Shown piece by piece: positions 21,801 through 36,800 of a DNA stretch of 64,000 bases. The first letter of the stretch is position 1. Every line of letters starts with the position of its first letter. The position numbers and the translations under genes are program-made. The stretch lies in contig OX365946.1 in assembly GCA_947247005.1 (NCBI GenBank), positions 50,680,734 through 50,744,733 on the forward strand. Direction: 5' to 3'. This DNA is from Spisula solida (Eukaryota; Mollusca; Bivalvia; Venerida; Mactridae). Under the pieces are notes generated by a model that had not been told where the DNA came from, searched no databases, and saw only the letters and a program-made list of their open reading frames with translations.

Positions 21801-24800
21801 TGGACAGAAGATAGATCCTGTCACTGGTGACATTTATACTGAAGATATTTACAACCCTGACAGACCCGTTAAAGAGGTTAGCTCCTTTACTATGTTTGAT
21901 TAATACAACTTTATTATTGTTCAGTAAGCTCCATTGTAGCTCTCTCAATGGTAAAAATATGTCAAGTTTTAGAGGGACATATATTTATTTTGTACTGTAT
22001 GTTTGTTTGTCTTAATGACATAAATTTTGTCTGTACTTCAAAGTCTTGTTTGCTTTAACCATTGGAGTATGTATATTACAAGCTTATTAGCAGAATATAC
22101 CTATATCCAAGAGAAAATCATGCCTTGCTGACCGTCTAGATCAGTGTTTTTAAGTACATCTCATACATGTTTGTTATCCTAAGACATTAACCGAAAATAT
22201 ATACAGATGTGTAAGCAACCAGTAAACTGTGCTATTACTATCAGGTACAATGATGCCGTTAATTTGTTTGAGATAGAAATGCCGACCAAACTGGATTGCT
22301 CCCTTTGACTGGTACCTGGTATATGTCTCCATTTGACTGGTACCTGGTATATGTCTCTCTTTGACTGGTACCTGGAATATGTCTCCTTTTGACTGGTACC
22401 TGGTATATGTCTCCCTTTGACTGGTAACTGGTATATGCCTCTCTTTGACTGGTACCTGGTATATGTCTCCCTTTGTCTGGTACCTGGTATATGTCTCCCT
22501 TTGACTGGTACCTGTATATGTCTCCCTTTGACTGGTACCTGGTATATGTCTCCCTTTGACTGGTACCTGGTATATGTCTCAGTCTGACTGGTACCTGGTA
22601 TATGTCTCCCTTTGACTGGTAACTGGTATATGTCTCTCTTTGACTGGTATATGTCTCCCTTTGACTGGTACCTGGTATATGTCTCAGTCTGACTAGTATC
22701 TGGTATATGTCTCCCTTTGACTGGTTCCTGGTATATGTCTCCCTTTGACTGGTACCTGGTATATGTCTCCCTTTGACTGGTACCTGGTATATGTCTCCCT
22801 CTAACTGTTACCTGATATATGTCTCCCTTTGACTGTTACCTGGTATATGTCTCCCTTTGACTGGTAGCTGGTATATGTCTCCCTTTGACTGTTAACTGGT
22901 ATATGTCTCCCTTTGACTGTTACCTGGTATATGTCTCCCTTTGACTGTTACTTGGTATATGTCTCCCTTTGACTGTTACCTGGTATATGTCTTCCTTTGA
23001 CTGGTACCTGGTATATGTCTCCCTTTGACTGTTACCTGGTATATGTCTCCCTTTGACTGTTACCTGGTATATGTTTCTCTTTGACTGGTACCTGGTATAT
23101 GTCTCCCTTTGACTGTTACCTGGTATATGTCTCCCTTTGACTGGTACCTGGTAAATGTCTTCCTTTGACTGTTACCTGGTATATGTCTTCCTTTGACTGG
23201 TACCTGGTATATGTCTTCCTTTGACTGGTACCTGGTATATGTCTCCGTTTGACTGGTACCTGGTATATGTCTCCCTTTGGCTGGTACCTGGTATATGTCT
23301 CCCTTTAACTGGTACCTGGTATATGTCTCCCTTTAACTGGTACCTGGTATATTTTAGGAGAAAGATGGAGACGGTGAAGAGGAAGAAGAGGAAGAAGAAG
23401 CAGAGGAGGAGGAAACTCCTAACGAGGTAAACATCTATGTATATTTTTACTGTGAAACAAATATTAGTGTGAGGTCAAATTTCGCAAATTTGTTATTCGT
23501 AAGTAGTTCACGTAGAACTACTTTAAATTGTATTACCTCAATTGTTTTTTAAGGTCAGAAGCATAGATCTTTCTTAAACTTACAGATTTTGCTAATATAG
23601 CGAAAATGAATTGATCACGAAAGTTTCTGATTTTATAGTACTCATACTTTCCATGGTATATACACACAACACAGTTATAACCCAACTGGCTGTGTAAATT
23701 TAGTGCTCGGCCCTTGATGTGTACAGTAGTGGTTAAGTTCGTGACATGGGAATGTTTGCAAATTATTTCCCTCTAGCATGGATTTAAGCCTACATTGCAC
23801 CCTACTATGAAATAAAAAAGTAATTCCTTACTATTTTCATTCTCAGAAACATCCACTTTTAAAAAATATTTATTATTTGCTATCCATGGATTATGGAGAT
23901 TTTTCAGTGAATATAACAGTGAGATTATCATTTTGTTATTTTCACTGTTATAGAAGCTTGTTCCAGTATCATGCTGAAAAATAAACGTAACTTCAACTGG
24001 GCCAGGCTTTAAAATATGTCTTAACGTCATGATTACGTCATAATTCTCACGTCATGACGTTCCGATTTCGGCGTGATTTTTTCCAATTATTGTACCTTTT
24101 AAAGAGAAATGGAGGCATATAATAAACAGAAAATTTGTTGATTTTTAGTGCAAGATCAATTTTATTTACTCGTGATCACAGAAAATTAAAGCTACGCCAC
24201 TTGGGAAAATATTGATTTTCTGTAACTGGCCCCAATTCCAGCCAAGTTTCTTCATCTCTGTGAAACTCTTCGATGACCTCAGTTTATAACCGTCTACTTA
24301 GGGTAAACTGCCAATTATTTAATGTTGGGTTTAATTTTCTATTCTTAGGATGATGACATGCTTCCTGAATTACCTGCTGAAGTTTTAGAAAGAATCATTA
24401 AACGGCCGGAAGATCTGCCTACACAAGTTGAACATAATATACGCACATATAAGAAGAACTTGCTTCGTATGCTTGAGGTCAGTAGAAATTGATTTATTTT
24501 ACGAGTTTTATGATAACTTATAGAATCAAAAACCAAATTGATTGTTATCTGCTTCGGTTTTATACATTAAATTTTCTAGCCTGTATAGATCCAGTGCTAA
24601 TTTCTTAATTGTAATGTTGACCATTTTATATTAATAATTTTATTTCCCGAAACTCAGTCAAGCTGTTTAATGGCATATATATGTATTCAACGAGGAATAA
24701 ATAGAATTAACCTGTTTACTCAGTTATCAGGGTTATATACTAGACAATTGAATTCATGCATGTTACATGCTGCATTGTTTTGAGGATTTAAATGTGGCAG

Positions 24801-27800
24801 TCAGCTAAGTATTGGTATAAAAAATACAAGCAATAACCCCCCTAAATATCCAATTGTCTGGTAGTATACACAGGTTTAACTGCATGTTATTGTTTACTTA
24901 CAGGAATACATGGCCGATCATGATCAACAATATTTGATTGAATTGGATGGAAATCAGACATCTGCTACGTTGTTCAAGGTACTACATCTTCTATACTATG
25001 TGATATTTCTCTGACTGGTGTAGAACTTCATTCACTCAAACTTGGTACCAAGTTGGTAGTATCAAACACTATGAACTGCCAAGCCGTGAACTCTTGCACT
25101 CATTATTTGGTATTTGAACACCTTTAATCTAACAATCGTAGAAAGATCTACAATGCTGTTAAAAAGATATGGAACAGGTTGTTTTTATGCCCCCCTATCG
25201 ATAGATAGGGAGGCATATAGTGATTCACCTGTCCGTCCGTCCGTTCGTCCGTCCGTCCTGGTTAACCCAAATTGACCGTTTCTTCTAGCATTAATATGGC
25301 TTGCTACAAAGCTTTCATACTTGCATGGATGTTGTGTATGAACACTCTCCACACGCCTGTATCACCTAACCCCATTTTGACCTTCACCTTGACCTAATTT
25401 TGGACTTAGACTTATTTATGGACAAGGCTTCCACAGGGGGCATAAGCGTTTATTGAGCGCAGTCTTGTTTTAGATACATATGAGCCAATCTCCAGGAAAA
25501 CCTGCTATTTTGACAAAAATATTGCTTTTTAGATTTTCCATAGTATTACAGGATAATGTTTAATAAGCAAATTGCAAAAGAAATTATGTTAATATCTTGA
25601 GTTTTAAGGAAGTTACAGCTGTTTTTGTTGAGTCCCTATTCGGAGCTTTTTGTGTGACGTCGCAAACGTCATTCAAACGTCATGCGACGTAACTAAAAAA
25701 AAAAGTATTTCATTATTACACCATTTGATCAATTCTTGACATAAACTGTTCAACATAGTACCAATCTATGTTTTCAATCGGAGTACTTTTCTGAAATTGG
25801 TGACCATAGCAACGAAGTATGTGTTTTCGACATAATTCATAGGAAAATTTAAAGCTAAGGTAAAGTACTATATGGGTCAATTACTTAAAATAGAATCAAT
25901 AGATATGTATTTTTCCTTATTTTAGAGCTTTATCAAAATCTTGTTACGTATAGTAATTACATAATGTCATTAAGGCAGGTTTTCCTGGAGACTGGCTCAT
26001 ATATATTTTGTTTATATAAGTTTTTATATTTTATATAGGGGTATAGTTATTGAGTCTGTGATATATATTTTTCCAGCAACTACAGCAACGATTGAGTTGT
26101 TTTGTATTGAGACCAGCAGCAGTCCCGAATCGTCTACATGATCCTGAGGAAGAGGAAATACCTGAAGACATTGATACAGATGAATTAATGAGAAACTTGG
26201 CACCCAAACAGATGGTTGCTCCAAGATTCCGATGGAAACGGAGCAAGTGGTTGAGAAATTGTCCGGTAGCTCTACATGAGGGTAACATCATATCCGGAAA
26301 ACCAGACATGGCTGTCAGGTAGTGTCATATACCTAGTCTTCATCATGTATTATAAACCATAAATGACTGTGCTTTGTTCTGTTTGAAACAACACCTGGGC
26401 TGGTATTTAAAAAGCATCTTAGTGGAAAACTTAAATATTTTGACTTAAGTCAAAAATTTACAATGCACATATTTCCCACAAATTGAAGAATACCTCATGT
26501 TTCCTTAGTGATTATAGTAGCTCTCTACATAATGCATAAAATCTATGTAAATAATTAATAATCTGAATTGTATTATTTAGCTCACACGCTGAAGGAAATT
26601 TTAAGATTTTAACAAAATTCTTAGTTTTCTACTAACTTAAAGATGCTTTATAAATACCAGCCCTGTTGTCCTAAAACTGTTAAGAGAATGCTAGTCTTCA
26701 AAACAACTTATCAAAGTTTTACACTGAAAGTAAAACAAAAGATTTAAAATTTAAATATTAAGCATTATTGATTATTTTGTTGAGTTAACTGCAGAATTCA
26801 GGGATTTTAAAGAATCTTACCTATTGCTGAATTTGAACCTGTGACCTTCAGATCAGGAAGTTGTCAGTCTAACCCTATAGTATCTGACCTGATTTACATT
26901 TTAGAAAAAGGACTTACATTTTTCTTTTCAACTTTCTAGTCCTTATTAAATTCTGCTGTTAGTGCCAACTAAACATTTCCATGCAAGTAAAAATTATAAG
27001 ATACTGAAAGTTCTGTAACATTAAAAAATAAACTTTAATGTAGCTCCACTTATTTCTTTTTTCAGTTTTCTTGACAAGATGTATTTATTGTCAAGTGCAG
27101 AAGCTATGGAAAAGTTCTTGAAAAATCCGCGGCCATATATGTTGCCACCTCAACCTAGGCCACCATGTAAAATATCTGTACTGGGACCACCTTACTCTGG
27201 CAAAACTTCATTTTGTCATTTATTGGCACAGAAATATGGTGCTCAGGTAAGGCTTATTTTATAGTATTTATTGCATGTATTTTGAAACTGAATTATTATG
27301 AGATAATTATGTGTTAGTATAATTTTGAGCCCTGAGAATTTTTTTCTGCGGTCCTCATGGTCTACAGAGAGAACCTTGTTAATTTTGAAATTAGCCTTTC
27401 AATGGTCAAGGTCACAGTGACCTTTAATGCAATTAAATTATGTAGATGTCATTGATTGATCAAGGTATCCAGATCCCACATTTAATAGACCTCAAACGAA
27501 TTTCCTTCTATTTTTGAACTTAACAAAGTGCCATTTTATCTAAATCTACAGAAGTGTATAAATACCTACAAAAACATATATTTTACCATTTGAATTTTAA
27601 ACTTAATTTGAAATACATAAGCTACTTGTATTATTGTATTTATGCATGCTGTATTTGACATCAGATCTTAGACATGGAGAAATTGATACAGCCAAGAATG
27701 GAACTTGAGAAAAAGAAGAATATTGAGAATATAAGAAAGGAGTCAACAGAAGCGGCTATCACACAAGTTAGAGCTAAGATAAAGGAACAAATGGAGGCTG

Positions 27801-30800
27801 AGTTAGCAGCAAAAGAAGCCGCAGAAGGTAATGTTCTATACTTTTTAACTTAATTGTATCAACATCATAGCAGATTGATATTGTGTGCTAACTTAATTTA
27901 TTCAATATTTACAACAATCAATATTTTGTCCTTTGTTGTTAAATCTTTTCATGTCTTGGTAGGCCTATAGCTGACGCTAATAACAAATTGGAATTTATGG
28001 CATAATTATAACCATTAATTAATTCTAGTAAAAAACTAATGCTCTAAGTAACTTCATTATGCTGATTAGCATGTAAGCAAGCTAGATGTAATTTTTATGC
28101 CCCCGTATCGATAGATGGGGAGGCATATAGTGATTCACCTGTCCGTCTGTTCGTCCGTTCGTCCGTCCGTCCTGGTTAACCCAAATTGACCGTTTCTTCT
28201 AGCATTAATATGGCTTGCTACAAAGCTTTCATACTTGCATGGATGTTGTGTATGAACACTCTCCACACGCCAGTATCACCTAACCCCATTTTGACCTTCA
28301 CCTTGACCTAATTTTGGACTTAGACTTATTTATGGACAAGGCTTCCACAGGGGGCATAAGCGTTTATTGAACGCAGTCTTGTTTTTTAAGCATCAATGAA
28401 CTAGTGTATCCTCTAAGGTTTATATTAACTGTCATGGTGCGTTATTGTGAATCAGGCTTTAATCTTTTAATGAAATATGTTTATCTTGTAAATTAGAGAA
28501 TTGATCATTATAATATAAAGCATTGAATATCGAACTTTAAATATTATTATTATTCGCATGTTGTTACAAAGTTGTTGTTAAAAGTTTACTTTATGTTGTT
28601 AATTTGTCTGTTGTTTTAGATTTATTGTCTAACTAATAATTGGTGTCTATGTTCATGAATCTGTGTCAATGTTGACTTGATGTGTGATTACGAATGTTGT
28701 TACAAAGGTCATTGTTAACATTGCAGCTATTCTGTGACTGTCTATCAAAGCACTTATGATGATCTTAAAGTTATGCTTAAATTTAAGCCCTATGTAATAC
28801 ATTTACAGTTACAAATTGTGGTAGGGGGTCTGTAATATTAATGATCTTTCAGTAAATGCACTCCTTCAAACCACATAATTATGTCCCTAATGTGAATGTG
28901 TTCAAGAAATATGAACAATTTGAATTTGTGCATAACAATATGATTTCCATAAAAGCTTTGATAATTCACTACCCAGAGTAAGGTTGACTGTGTTTCCTGA
29001 TTAAATTCTAAGCTAGGGAGGTTTTGCCAACACTAACCATTGGTTAAGTATGTTGGTTAAACATTTCTACACAATGTTTATAAACTTAAGCAACATATCC
29101 ATAATACCTTACAGTGTATACACAAATCCACTAGTCCCAAAATAGGCCCACAACAATATAATGCATCATACATTATCGACTGAACATCAGTAACAATGTA
29201 AAGGTTTGAGACAAAATTCTACACCAATTCTACACCAGGGCGTTTTTGTCAAACCATGAGGATGGAGCCTTACCTTTACTTTGGGGAAAAATATTGGTAT
29301 TTTGTAACATGGGGAATGATTTTGTCAAGGTTAATTTCATTTTTTTGGGAAAACTGCATAATTTTAAAGAATTTTTTTCCAGGAGAAGGGGCCTTATTAT
29401 TAACGGCACCTGTTATTTAACGATAAAGTTGTTACCATAAAGTTTTCAGATACAAATGATAAACTACCGGTAGTTAAAAATAGAAAGGGATGATCAATAT
29501 GATTGTGATACTTTTACTTAAGTTCAGTGATGTTGTATGAAAAGAAAATGAATAAAATGGTCAGAAAAAAGCTTAAACCTTTGATTTAATCTACAGCTGC
29601 TGAACGTGAGCGACAAGAACGCGAGGCCGAGGAGAGAGAAGGTAGACAACTTTTGTTTCACCGAGCATTTGCTGTTTTAGTAGCACCTGCAGTTACCTCC
29701 CCTTATTTTTTATACACAGGCAAATATGAGAGGATTGTTCCCCACAGATATTATATAGTTTGATCCCATTTACGATAGAAGTGGCTAAATAATTCAGATT
29801 TATTTCATTGATTTTAGTTACTGTAAGGATGAGTTATAGAATCCCAGACATCAGCACAATCATTTTCGTTATACATTGAACGCTTAGTATTTGTCAAAAT
29901 TCTTATACTTAGTTATTCGCTTAAAAGTGGCTCTGCAAACTTGTGAATGTAGACGTACACTGTATGCAAGCAGCTGAATGAATTGATACTGTGCTTTCAA
30001 TTTGGAAACAGTAGTCAGTTCTGCAGTTCCTGATTGTTGCGCAATATACAAATATATTTACCAAATAGGGTTTTTTCCAAAAGTGCCAATTAGCCCATGA
30101 AATAATTAAAACAACTTTTTAAAGCAGATTTACATCCAATTAAATTGATAAAATGCATTCAAAAATTCTTGTACAAACATGTTTAATTTGTCTGGATGAT
30201 GTAAAAATCTGATTGAATGATTTATTGATATTTAGCTGAGAAAACAGATCAAGAGGAGGAGGAAGGGGGTGAGGAGGGCGGCGATGCTTCTGATAAAGAG
30301 GCTGATGCCGAACCTTCTACCGACGCTCCTGCTGACACATCGGCCGACCAAAAACCTGAAGGTGAGGGAGAAAACTCCCACACTAATATATGCTAGAGTT
30401 ATCTGCCTCTAGTTTATAGTTACTACTTATATATTTATTCATTTCTATCCTGATTTAACATTAACATATATCTAATTTTCAGAATATTCTCTCTGATATA
30501 TTCACTAAATCTTTCCTTTACCAGTCTTGTCTTATCTCTGCGTACACTGCTCAATTTACCAGTAATCACAACAGCATGATTGTGACGTACCGAACAATTG
30601 GGTCACACTTCTTCTTCTCGAGCTCTCTTAATTCTTCACTGGTTTCAGGGATCCTTTGTATACAGTGGTTTTCATGCATACTTTTTCATTACCAATATTT
30701 TCTCGAGTATAGTTCACAAACAATATGATGGCATTTGTTTTCATACTATTTTATCATAGCTTTAATGTGTCTTTTAGCACAGCTGCAGTGAATTTTATTT

Positions 30801-33800
30801 GGCACGCGTAGCGTCTGGTTTAATTTTTTTGTAATTGATAATTTTGACTTTCATGATGTCGACACGTGCATACATGATACACAACAAATAAAGCTGAATC
30901 AGCATTTTTAATATATCATTAATAGATGAAAAAATGTGATTAAGAAGACCAGTCTATCAAACTGAAAATGTATTGTATATGTTTATTTTGTTATTTTTGG
31001 TTATAAGAATAGAAACGCGTGTTTGCTTGCAATATTGCTAAAGAACTGGTATGGTATGGTGTTTCAGCAGTTTCAATAGTTTATAATGGTAGATAATTAT
31101 AACTGCTAGTGTCTGGTCGTGATTTTAAAAGGAACTTGCTTGCTACATACACATTTTCTAATTTTAACTTAGAACTAGCAAAAACCATACATTCACCGAG
31201 TGATCACAGAAAATCAATATTTTCACGAGTGGCGTAGCCACGGGTGAAAATGTAATTTTCTGTGATCACGAGTGAAATAAAATTGATCTTACACCAAAAA
31301 TCAACAAATTTTCTGTTTATTATATGCCTCAATTCCTCTTAAACGTGTTCCGTAATTGGCTTAATTGGAAAAATAACGTCGAAATTAGAACGTCACGGCG
31401 TGAGAATTATGACATCATGATGACGTAACGCATATTTTAAAGCCCGGCGCCGTTGATGTTACGTTTCTTTTTCTGCATGATACTGGAACCAGCTTCTAAA
31501 ACAGTGAAAATAACAAAGTGGTAATTTCACTGTTATTTTCACTGTTATTTTCACTGAAAAATGTCCATAATCCATTGAATGCAAATAATAAAAGTTTGAC
31601 TCATATAGAAATGATAAAATACCGTTCTTAAAACATTTAACACAATTTAATACTCTTTTTGCTTGAACTATCAAACGTAAAAAATACAATTTTACTATGT
31701 AGAGATGATTAAAATATTCACGTTAGACATGAGTTAATAAAGTATGCTCTGTTTTATGATGTAAAACATATAGTTTAATTAATCTTAATGAATATCTTGC
31801 TTGAGAGACAAAACTGACTTTCCCTCAGTTTATTTTCATACTTTCAGTATGGCTGGTGTAACACAGTATCTCTTCTTTTCACAACCTTTAGTACTATAAC
31901 TGTATGCACTTTCTTTTCAGTTCTTACTAAATATGTTAATATATATTAATGACTTACCTGACATTCCAGGATATTTTCTCAACACAATTTTATTCTACTT
32001 ATTGTAATGCTATGCAGCTTCTTTAAAATATTTTGTACATGTAGTACATGACTTTGTATACTTTATAATAATTATGTTCAGCAGACTAGCAACAACATGA
32101 TCATATGGATTTTTAAAATAGAATAGTGACATGAAAATAAGAAAATTAATTTTATCTGTTTCCATTTCATAATCATTTGTTGTTTTAAGAATACAACATG
32201 AACAATTTGACATATTAGAGAGGTTGCGATGCGAACGTGTACTACTACGTGTACGTTTAGCTACCCGTACATGTATACGTATGTGTTGCAAATAAAATTG
32301 GCTTCGAAAGACTACATGTGCTTGTAACATCACATGACAGTTAGAACATGATTTATTCGTGAATCACTAATGAGTGTTTACATAAACTGATTGAAACCAC
32401 GGGCGACGAATTATTGGGTCTCCTGTGCCTACGCATTACCTGTTTGACATAGTACACACTATATTTTTGTCTGTCACACGTCGGTTACTTGTAGAAACTA
32501 CACATACCTGGATGACAAAATACTCAAATGTAGTATTGACGTACACGTTACACAGTGACTTTCGCAACCTCTCTATTATGGCTACAGATCTGCAGTGTTG
32601 ATCTGAACAAAAAAAAACTCACTTTCATATTTACAGAATTTTTACTTATCTCTCTCATTTTGCTAATTTATTACATACTTTTTCACACATTACTTTACTT
32701 AGTATACTAATATTTTTTCCTTTTTATCAAACTTTTTGTCATTTATTATGTGGGATATTAAAAATTTTGCTATAAGTTTTGGTATAAGATGATAGAATAC
32801 AGTCTTCTGATTTCTACAATTAATGGTCAGCGTATATTTGCATGTACTTAATCTGTTCATATATTCAAGACTTCGATGAAAATCTACTTAAATTCTCGCA
32901 AAATAGATTCGTTCAATTTTGTTAATCTTAAAATGTTCCCTGTTAATCTCACACGTAACTGTATCATTAATAAAGAGTAAACAAAAATATTTTTTTTTTA
33001 TATAAAATTTATAATATCTAAGATAACATAATTTTTATAAAAATATTTTTTTTTTACTCTATCAATGATACAGTTACCTGTGGTTAATCCTTAAAGATAA
33101 GTGTATGTCATAAGCATATAATGCAAACTCTGAAATTGACTTAAAAAGTTGAAATTCTGGAAGAAAACCTTCTTTGGAACAACAACATGTAATGTGCAAT
33201 TCTGGTCTGTGGTGTTTTTGACAGAGACAAATAATCAATAGAAGATCTACATTTTGTTTTGTGGTATAGAATGTGTCTATATGGTGTTGGTTATATGTTT
33301 TGTGTAATGTTTAAACCCTCAATTAGACACAATGAGCAGCAATGATTTGAGCCATGACAGTGACCAGATTGAAAATCAACCTTGATGTGAATGTAATAGA
33401 AGTTTAAATACAATGTTTTGTGAAACTAGAACAGTCAGCATTAAGTCATAGCCCCAATTAATGTCTTGTAGTATTGCAAATAAGAATCTCAGCTCAAAGT
33501 GAGATTTTACCAAAGTCTGAGTTTGAGATCAATCTCAGGTCTGAGCTCCTGCAATAAACTCTGGACAATGTTCATTCTGTGACACCTACATTTGAAACCA
33601 AATTTGTAATGAAATATTTTCAAAGATAAGCCACATTCACTGCATTTGAGCTGTGATTTAGCTTGTATTATTACTTTGATACCGGTGTGATGTGATATTT
33701 GATTTCAAGTACTAAACTCATATACAATTTTTAATACAGAGGTTATGGCTCAGAAGTCATTGTTGATCAACCCTCATTTTATTTTTTATTAAGCAGGTTT

Positions 33801-36800
33801 TGGTTATATAGATTAATGTTACTTTATTTTATTGCTTACGTTTGGTGCCAAGAAATAGCTATATTGTAGTAGTCTCATAACTGTGGACAGATGGTTATAA
33901 ATCCCATTATTTATTGTTTGCACTGGAACATTTATTTGGTGGTTGTTTAATTATAGTAGACGCTTATATAATTTGGTGGTTGTATTTATATTTTATGTTT
34001 TTTGTCACCCTAACCTGTGTAGATACACCCGCCTCCAAATCTGACACGTCCAAGGTTGAGGAAGACGGAGAGGAGAAAAAAGGTGACGGTGAGGAAGCCA
34101 CACAGCAAGCTGATAAACCAGTACCCACCGCTGGTGAGGATACACCGAGTGAAAAACCTGACGATTCTGTCGTTTCCTCCCAAGGTGTTTGGATAACTCT
34201 CACAATTACAACTAACACCCCTTGTCCATGTTTTGCGTGAATGTCAAACTAATATTTACTTGTTTTGTGTAAACTTCCGTGTGGTTGTGAATAGTCTGTA
34301 TAAGAAACAAAAACCCTGCACTTAAGTTATGCAATATATTGTCATTAAAACCCATACATTCAAGCTGTTTGAATTTCCTCAAATTTCACCATCAGGAACA
34401 TCTTATTGTGTTGTGTATTGCACTAAATTTATCTGATCCAAATTTCTTATGGGTACTTTATCTCTGTTGTCCTCTCTTTCTTCATATTGCATCTATCTTT
34501 ATATGTTGTTTTGTTATTAAAGTCAACCCTAATCTACTACAATATCATTCCAAAGTCAAGAAAGAATGAACTTTTCTGCATAAAATGAAAGTAATTTGGT
34601 AAAAAATTCGAAGTATTGACAGAGTTAGGGTCATTCGAAATTTCAACATCCGAATTTTAACACTGACTGTTTGACTTTTGGTGTACAGGTGTGTGCTATA
34701 TAATGACACTCGAGACAGTCATGTGACTTGTTTTCAGGATTTGGCATTATGCCTCGGTATAAGAACCCTTGTGTTACAATTGTATCATTAAAAATTGATC
34801 TGCACATCAAAAATCACTGCTGGGTTATGATGATATATAACAACATAGGACACCATGTTTCTTATTGAAACTTTAAGTATGCATGTGTTGCTGTATATAG
34901 CACAGCTGGTATTGTGTGCAATCAATATAGTGCATGGCTATGTAAGATTTTTGCATGCATTTTGTTTGTTCTTTTGTTGCTGTATTTGCATGTTATTGCG
35001 TCACTGATATTCAAATAAATGCATTCAAATTGATAAATGCCATCATGATAATAGGTAACCATGATTGTGACAATTATTATAATAATGTCTCCCACATATG
35101 ATTGGGAAACATATCGAATTTGTGCTGGAAGTCTGCATGGTTGGGTGTCTCAAAGTTTGTCTGCACTAAGTCTTGTTCTCCCTAACCGTTTGTCAGATTT
35201 CAATGAAACTTCACCTGAATAACCAAGGTGAGTTGTGAATGTTTTCAGGGATTGTAGGTTGGATGATTTTTGCCAGAGTTGTTGCCCTTTATGGGAGACA
35301 GTACACTTTTGTGTCAAAAGCCCTTTTAGTTTAATCTGATAAGCTACAGTATTAATTATTTAAGTGACACTTTATCTTTTTCTTCTACTTTAAACGTAAA
35401 TGTATCAACAGTAGATTCAGAATATAACAATAATATATTGATTTAATCTGGTGCTGGTTCCTTCCATTGCTTTAACTGACCCTCCATACGTGTTAGCTCT
35501 AGTTCAGTGTTCCGTTTGATTTTGTTCTGGCACATAAAGTAAATCTTGTTGTTTTGATGGTTAATAGTCCTAGACTTAGTATGGTTAACATTTAGGTGGA
35601 ATGCTATTTAACCTCAGTGCTTTATCATTAACATGACGTGTGTGGTTTTGTTTTTATAGGTCAGGATTCCACTGTATCCGGAGAGCCATCAGTTAAGGAT
35701 GCTGGTCCTACACTGCCTGATATAGATGCTACTCATCCGGACGTGATAGCTATCGTAGAACAAGCAGTAAAAGATGCAGAGAAGACTCCAGTGACTCTAT
35801 CTCCGGAGATCTACCTAGAGATAATGGAGGAGGGTATCAGAGAAGCTGAGAAACAGATGAGAGAGGGAAGAGCTGACGGGCCACTGTATGTTTATATCAT
35901 ACTTATATCTGCTATACTGAGTATTGTTATATATTGTTACATGCATTAAATATTGCAAAGCATGAACAATTCAAATTTAGCCTATACAAAAGGGGTTGCG
36001 CGCTTTGCTGACCAAGCAAGAGACAGACACAGAACATTTGTACCATCCATATCTCAAAAAAGAGATACTTTAAGTAAGCCTATATACCGATAATGAATGA
36101 CACAACAAAACATTGTCACTGCCATGGCTCTTGAAATTATTAGCATATTACCATAAAGGGAGGTAATTGCAAACGAGGACTACACTATTGTCCTTCTTTG
36201 AAAGTTGGGGTATATTTTTTTGCGCATGGCAGCAAGTTTGTCTGTTGGTAGATAGTTTGCTCTTAAACCCCCTTAGAGTTTAGGTTGGTTGTGACCAAGG
36301 GCAAGGGCTAAGCTTAGGTTCATTATATGACTTTGGCTGTCAAGCCTGTCATGGGGCGTACACATCTCTTGTTCCATGACTGTGTGACAGACACACTGAC
36401 AGGTTATACTCTAGTATGTAACTGGTCAACTGACAATTGTCTAGTTTGTTTATGGATATCTATAAACTAGCAATGTCTCAGATCTTATGCTAACCATGTC
36501 TCATCAAACCCTTGTAACGAAATATTAACAATCTTATCATCAGAAAATGTTAAGTTCTGGTTCAAAATCTCAAATATTTGTCGTATTGTCATATTGTCAT
36601 TGTATCAGTTAATGGTACATATACTGTATGTGTATACTTGTATTACAGACATGGTGGATGGATCTTGGACAATTTCCCAAGTACACGCGACCAATGGAAT
36701 CTGTGTATTGAGAAGAACTTTGTCCCCGATGATGTCATCGTACTGAAAGATAGCGGGGATGGATCTAAGTTTCTGATGAGGCGATATTACAACATGTTCA

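Noticed and set aside
22285..23351. CRISPR-like regular repeats
   Set aside because: Units are contiguous with no unique spacers and the host is eukaryotic; this is a minisatellite. The same applies to the arrays at 38080, 39385, 41825, 45234 and 49361.
26024..26309. Minus-strand frames of 66 and 92 codons over exon 10
   Set aside because: Antisense to a firmly supported AK9 exon.
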